Position numbers and translations under genes: made by a program. The notes beneath the pieces were generated by a model. The model ran no database searches and was not told where the DNA came from. It saw only the letters and a list, made by a program, of their open reading frames with translations. This document shows positions 59,131 to 64,000 of a DNA stretch of 64,000 bases, one piece after another; the stretch's first letter is position 1; the number at the start of each line of letters is the position of its first letter. Source of the DNA: Ignelater luminosus (Eukaryota > Arthropoda > Insecta > Coleoptera > Elateridae); contig VTPC01090907.1 of assembly GCA_011009095.1 (NCBI GenBank), positions 17,003 through 81,002 of the forward strand, written 5' to 3'.

Positions 59131-59999
59131 GTCGGGCGAGCTACTTGAGCAATGCGGTCACTATATTATATATAGAGTCTATCATATGCGGATCAGAGAT
59201 TGTTAGCGGCGTGGCGGCTGGGTCAGTCGTGAGCTCGTCGGAGCAGGTTTTTACCATTCCGGACGGCGTTGTAGGTTTGTTTCCTTTTCTTCGAAGATTT
59301 TGTTGGAACCACCAAATGGTGCCAACTAGTTTGGGCAGAGCAAAGGGCGTGGTGTATGCGGCTCGATGACAGCGATGGTTGACGACGATGATCTAAGTGA
59401 TCTTGGCGGCTACATATGATAGACTTCTACCGCGTGTCTATTGTGATGTTAGGGATTGATTAAAATACGTGGTTGTGTGAAAAATGTGAGGTTGGAGCAT
59501 GGCTCGGTTGAGATCGGAGGAGCGTAGGATGATAAGAGAGGTCTTATCTTGTTGAAGGTTGAGAGTCAAAGTCAAATCGTAATTGTTTCTGCTGCTGCTG
59601 TTGTAGGCAAATGCGTTTTCGGCTTAGATGTAATTGGGTAGTTGGTTTGGTGAACGCTGCTGTACGTGGTCAAAGATGGTAAAGGCTGTATGATTGACTG
59701 TAAGTGTGGAAGTTCGGCGGGTCGACTTCGGCGTCGGTTCGGTCTCCAGTTTTCTGTTGGTTTCACCGTCGCTGCTGGTGCAAGGACAACTGCGCCGAAC
59801 GTGCCCACTCATACTACGAGTGCATCGCAACCCACCTCGAAGATTGAGATGCTCGGCTCCCGGATTTATATGCGTTTAGCAATGCTAATGAAGTCAAAAT
59901 ATTTATTAAGAAAGCAGCAAAGGCTGAGATTGGTCCAGGCTGAGGACCAATTGGTGATGGTGAGGTAGTGGGAGTCTTGCATGTAGTGCTCCGGTAATA

Positions 60000-60665
60000 T
60001 GCGGATGACCTAGCAATAATTACCAAAACAAAGAAGGAGCCACAAAGGGTTATATTTAAGCTAAAAAAAGAAGCAGGAAAATTTGGTCTGGAAATAAATC
60101 AAAAGAAGACAAAGTTAATAGCAATAGGAAGTACAAGAAGAAACGATGAAGCCAACTGCGACTAACTTCCTAAGCAGGAAAAGATTATAAATTTGAGAGG
60201 GTTAAGAAATTTGTGTATCTAGGAGTAACGTTAGAGGAAAGTGGTAAAGACTTGAAAATAAAGAACCAGGGTATCTAGGCAAAACTTAAAGTATGGAAGT
60301 TTAGCCATGCTAATGAAGTCAAAGTATTTATCAAGGAAAACAAAGATTCGGATCTATAAGACAACTATTAGACTTACGGTGGTAACATATGAAATCTTAG
60401 AAAGATGGGAAAGGAAAATATTAAGAGGCAAATATGGAGGGATAAACACAACGGAGGGATGGAGAAGAAAAACAAATAGGGAACTTAAGCTTTGTGCAAG
60501 GAACCAAGCATAAGCACATTTGGTAAGCTTTAGAGACTAAGATGGTTGGGGCATGTAGAGAGAATGAACAGAGAAAGAAAGCCAAAAATGTCACTTAACA
60601 GAAGATCAATCGACAAGAAGAAAAAAGGAAAACCAAGCGGTATATCAAAAGCATCAATTAATTGA
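60000..60665 (+). pseudogene. LINE D RT 3' part and C-terminal block
   Basis: Beginning at the second TGCG the frame continues ADDLAIITKTKKEPQRVIFK, KEAGKFGLEINQKKTKL, then FERVKKFVYLGVTLEESGKD (60190-60250). Next come MLMKSKYLSRKTKIRIYKTT, WERKILRGKYGGI (60307-60513) and the end RLRWLGHVERMNRERKP, NRRSIDKKKKGKP (60540-60640). The order matches LINE B's C-terminal half. Frameshifts and stops are present. Confidence 0.85.
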
Positions 60666-63640
60666 GTTATAAGGCCTGTCGTGCTCAGGTGCTCGTTTGA
60701 AGGCGAAACTGGATTAGTTCTTCGGGAGGGTTTTATTACAGTACAGCTTGACCAGTTTCTGTGCCCAGCTTCCCAAAAAGGTTCATAACCTTCTCGGTCT
60801 CGTAAAAGATAATTGAGGTGCACATGTTAGATGTGTTTCTTATTATAGTTATTATAAAGTTTCATGCGGGCTTTTTATCTTAATTTGCTATAAAAGAGAT
60901 GTGTTTTTTTGTCATGATTGCTTGTGGCAATGTTTATTGAAGATTGCTTGAAAAACTTGAAAAGATCTTGGTTCATGATTAGCGGTATTTAAAACTGATT
61001 GTTGTAAGTTATAACGATAAACATTTCTGTATTTATTTCGACTTCTGTTGTAATTTTGATCTAATAATATTTAAATCCAGATTGTCTTTTCATATATTTA
61101 CCAGCTGAATGTACATTCTTTATATACCCAACAACTTAGTGATACTGTGTGGTTTTTTTTTATACATTTAGTTACCAAATAAATTCCGAATATTGTATTT
61201 ACAAAAAGTATAGAAAGTTTGCTAGTAGGTATGTAACGTTTTAAATTTCCAAAAAACAACAAAACCAGTAATTGATCGAGTTAAATCGAACATATCATTG
61301 GAAACAAAACAAAATATAACGCAATACAAACTGTCGTGCTATTATTATTATTATTTTGTCATCGTGAAAGTTTGATTGTTTTCATTTATAAATGTTGTTT
61401 TTCGAAAACAAAAAATTTTCAATTAAACTTTAACATACAGTTGAGGCAATATTTACCTACACAAAACAGTGAGATTTAGTTTTTATTCCTTAAAATACCG
61501 ATAATAGTATTTTGTACATGCATTTTGAATGTTTATCAAATCAGTATAAAACGATAAGATTTTGGACACAAAATCCGAAAAGTTGGTCCAAATCCTTCTC
61601 AAATAAATAAAATTTTCCTTAACAAAATCCATTTCAGTAGGGACAACATGTCACGAATAAAGCGGATTTCATGTAATACCCACTTTTTTCAGCTAAAATC
61701 CTTTTGCTCACTTGTAATTTTATTTATTAGTTTTTGAGATGCATTTTAGCACCTAAGGCGCATTAAAAACGAAAAAGGAATAAGGATTTTACGTGGGGTA
61801 TTTTAAAATGTAAAGCTTTTACATAATTTGTATGATATTTCTGTATAGGCTTAATGTGGAATATCGAAAGGTATACGTGTAAATAATACAAAATGCATTA
61901 TTGCATGTATACAATGGCATTCGGGGATGGAAACGTGGTGTTCCATTAATTCACTAAAGTGTAGGTAGCATTAAAACACAGGTCTTGATACATGGAGCAT
62001 ACAGAACGTTCACGAGAGAGAATTTAAAGGTTTGCTAATTCAAGCAGTTTTGTTAGAATTGTAAATTTCGCATCACCAACTTCGGTCCATTTACATAATC
62101 CGTACGCACCGTATGTTTTAAGCGAGCACAAGGGATCTTCGATCGCTAGAAATATCGTTCCTAGTATCGACTGAATCATGAAAACCACCTCCTTCTATAC
62201 AACATTACATTTTGAAACAAAAGGTTATGGGGGATTGTGTATTGGATGTAACGCCCCGATGTAACGTGACGTGCACACGAATGCGTCAACGGATGAACAA
62301 TATCTCAATACCACCAACCCTGAGTTCCGCAGACTTCATACTTTGGATTCAGCTACACAATAGCACTATACAATTCTGATATCTAAAGTTAATTATTAAA
62401 GCGAACACGACACGCGTGTACATCTCATCAATTTAATTTGTAAGGCGAGTTAATCGGAAACAGCCACTTGGAATTTGACAGTTTCTCAATTTAAAGTTAA
62501 GGTCGGTTTGGAATGCATAAGCAATTTGGACGTTTCACTTCTAAACTCTAAATACGTGCTAAACATCTAATAAGCAATCCTAACTGAGGGTTAATGTATT
62601 AGTTAGAAATTGAAATAGGGAGACTTGTTAACAAGAATTCCAAAGCGAGAACATCTGGGTACAGTTCGGGAAATCACTTGGGCTGTTCTTATATTTTGAA
62701 CTGACACAAGTGTTGAAAATCGTAAAATAATACCTATTGACACTTGTCGGAGAAATGAACACTCTAACATTAAGTTCGTACATAAAAACTACTTGTAGTT
62801 GTAGGATTTACGAGCTCGTCGCTTTAAATTTTATTACAATCAGTTTAAAAAAGGATTGCTTACACGAATCTTCAACTTTTTACGAAAAGAGTTCAATAAA
62901 TAATTTACTATAACATCAAATGGGCAACTTGTACGTTACTTTAAACATTTATAGTGTTCTCTTTCTTAGCCTCCTTACCCTTTCTCATATTAGATTCTTT
63001 GAAGTATTTCTAGATAATGTAAGTAAACCGATTTAAGCGTAAAACTATAACGTCGCGTCTTCTTCTAATTGGTTGATGTTAAGTCAGTTAAAAGTAAACT
63101 CGGTGTCATTGGCGGTCCTGCCGGTGTTGCAAGTGTCGCATTTGCACACCTAATTAAAGTTGTAAATGATGTTTGTTTCTATCGCTTCTCACACTTTAAG
63201 TGACTATGAAATGTAACGTAAGCCAAGACTTTAAGTAAAGTTCTCATAAACTTAAAATTTCAAATTTCAAATGAAACCGCACATCAGTAAGGTAAACTGT
63301 AAAAAGTGCAATAAATTACTTACGGACTCTTGCTCTGTCCTGGGGTCAGTAGAATTCACGCCTCATTGAGTTGTTATTTAAGTGTTCGGGACCGTATACA
63401 TAAATCTCTTTTTACAAAAACAAAGGAAGTTTAATATATTGCATTAGTTTCTTATCAAGTAATCGCGACACTGAAAACTTACAAGAAAAGAGAGAAGTCG
63501 CGTCTAGAAGATAGCCTCCTGGGTGCTTGTTGGGTTTATTTTCATCAGTGTTGAGCAAATCTTAGTTACGAATAACAACTAGATTTTTAATTGTAATCGT
63601 TAATCGTCTCACCGATCTTGATCATGGTAAACTGCAAAAG
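60666..63640. other. Noncoding stretch, no gene recognised
   Basis: AT-rich. The 60665-60830 part may be LINE D 3' UTR. A (TTA)n-like stretch is at 61343-61355. On the minus strand 62190-62048 there is a stop-free frame of about 48 codons without any recognised motif. Nothing else is supported. Confidence 0.45.
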
Positions 63641-63818
63641 GTGCTTACTGCGTCATTACGCTCACCTCCCAGGAGATTTCTCCTTCGTAGGATGGACGTG
63701 CAAGGACCTGCACTCGGTGATATCTGCCCGGGACCACTGGAAGACGCAATAATCAATGAGGTCGAGGCAGACTACACGGCCACGCCAAACCGTGTATTCC
63801 GAAGCGAAGTTACATCCA
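63641..63818. other. GC-richer segment, unsupported frame
   Basis: The plus frame 63641-63898 (85 codons) begins in a GC-richer stretch but has no domain I recognise, and its end runs through the GACGT repeats. I do not call it a gene. Confidence 0.3.
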
Positions 63819-63905
63819 GTAACGGACGTCTGTTAAATGTCCAAAATTGTGACGTCCTATGGACGTCTATTAAACGTCGAGAATTAGACATCTACTAGAC
63901 GTACG
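63819..63905. repeat. Clustered GACGTCT / AGACGTC palindromic words
   Basis: GGACGTCTGTTAAATGTCC, GACGTCCTATGGACGTC, TATTAAACGTC and ACTAGACGTACGT follow one another in under 90 bases, producing overlapping inverted repeats. It looks like a decayed array of short palindromic units. Confidence 0.6.
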
Positions 63906-64000
63906 TGTATGCTATACGGGCACTGTTCTTGTAAGGGTAAATAAAGCTTGATACCTTTAAAAACAACCAACAAAATGAGAAAATAAAATCGCTAATCGAG

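Larger units (their letters stand above)
57625..59999 (-). mobile_element. Gypsy A, internally deleted LTR retrotransposon
   Basis: A direct repeat of about 84 bases (57632-57715 and 59324-59406; AACTAGTTTGGGC through GATCTTGGC) marks the ends of the two LTRs. The right, 5' LTR in minus orientation would cover roughly 59324-59999. The left LTR keeps only its final about 90 bases, since a deletion runs from the RT into the LTR. Gag, protease and the first part of RT lie between. It is GC-rich compared with the host sequence and sits inside LINE D. Confidence 0.78.
56390..60665 (+). mobile_element. LINE D, interrupted by a Gypsy element
   Basis: Two plus-strand segments, 56390-57624 and 60000-60665, together cover the endonuclease-RT linker, RT and the C-terminal block of an APE-type LINE. 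They are separated by 2375 bp of minus-strand Gypsy sequence. TGCG occurs at both edges (57621-57624 and 60000-60003), consistent with a 4-bp target duplication. Confidence 0.8.

Noticed and set aside
1-64000. CRISPR arrays, bacterial operons, prophage or rRNA
   Set aside because: No regularly spaced repeats with unique spacers, no Shine-Dalgarno-led gene series and no rRNA sequence; the content is eukaryotic transposons.

Overview
This is about 64 kb of AT-rich eukaryotic nuclear DNA, most likely from an insect or another arthropod. The inference rests on three DD34D mariner copies, APE-type LINEs, Jockey-like ORF1s, Gypsy and Copia fragments, hAT-type inverted termini, degenerate tandem repeats, and the absence of bacterial operons or ribosome-binding sites. 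One scaffold gap of 400 N lies at 20079-20478. I find no intact host gene. Every coding region I recognise belongs to a decayed mobile element carrying stops, frameshifts or truncations. Layout, left to right: LINE A (440-2990, +) with ORF1, endonuclease and reverse transcriptase (RT); a noncoding stretch; a 9-nt-periodic repeat field (6310-6790); a degenerate tandem field with GC-rich hairpins (7355-8300); LINE B (8430-11300, +); a mariner relic (11530-12310, -); a mostly featureless block with a GC-rich LTR-like island (15800-16130). At 17565-19325 a mariner with recognisable TIRs (17819-19042, +) lies between two older inverted repeats. Next to it are parts of an uncharacterised transposase-like protein (19335-21122, -), split by the gap and a GC-rich insert. 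A third mariner (21626-22540, -) abuts a jerky/Tigger-like fragment. The 25.4-26.2 kb region holds nested short duplications. A Jockey-like ORF1 relic (28430-29300, +) and a second copy of the uncharacterised transposase (32092-32925, -) follow. The right half is more heavily nested. A Copia relic (34390-37639, +) is split inside its RT active-site codons by a 941-bp foldback MITE flanked by TA. A possible RAG1/Transib-related transposase with a 5' intron lies at 38500-40469 (+). A hAT (43783-45923) has near-perfect 8-bp target duplications and sits against a Gypsy gag/protease relic (-). A Jockey-like ORF1 follows at 47880-49521 (-). LINE C has its ORF1 and ORF2 separated by a dispersed repeat that has another copy at 33.2 kb. 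LINE D is interrupted inside its RT active-site motif by a deleted Gypsy element flanked by TGCG. The elements do not form a pathway. The window is best read as layered transposon insertions, and its most informative content is the insertion order plus two poorly characterised transposase-like families.
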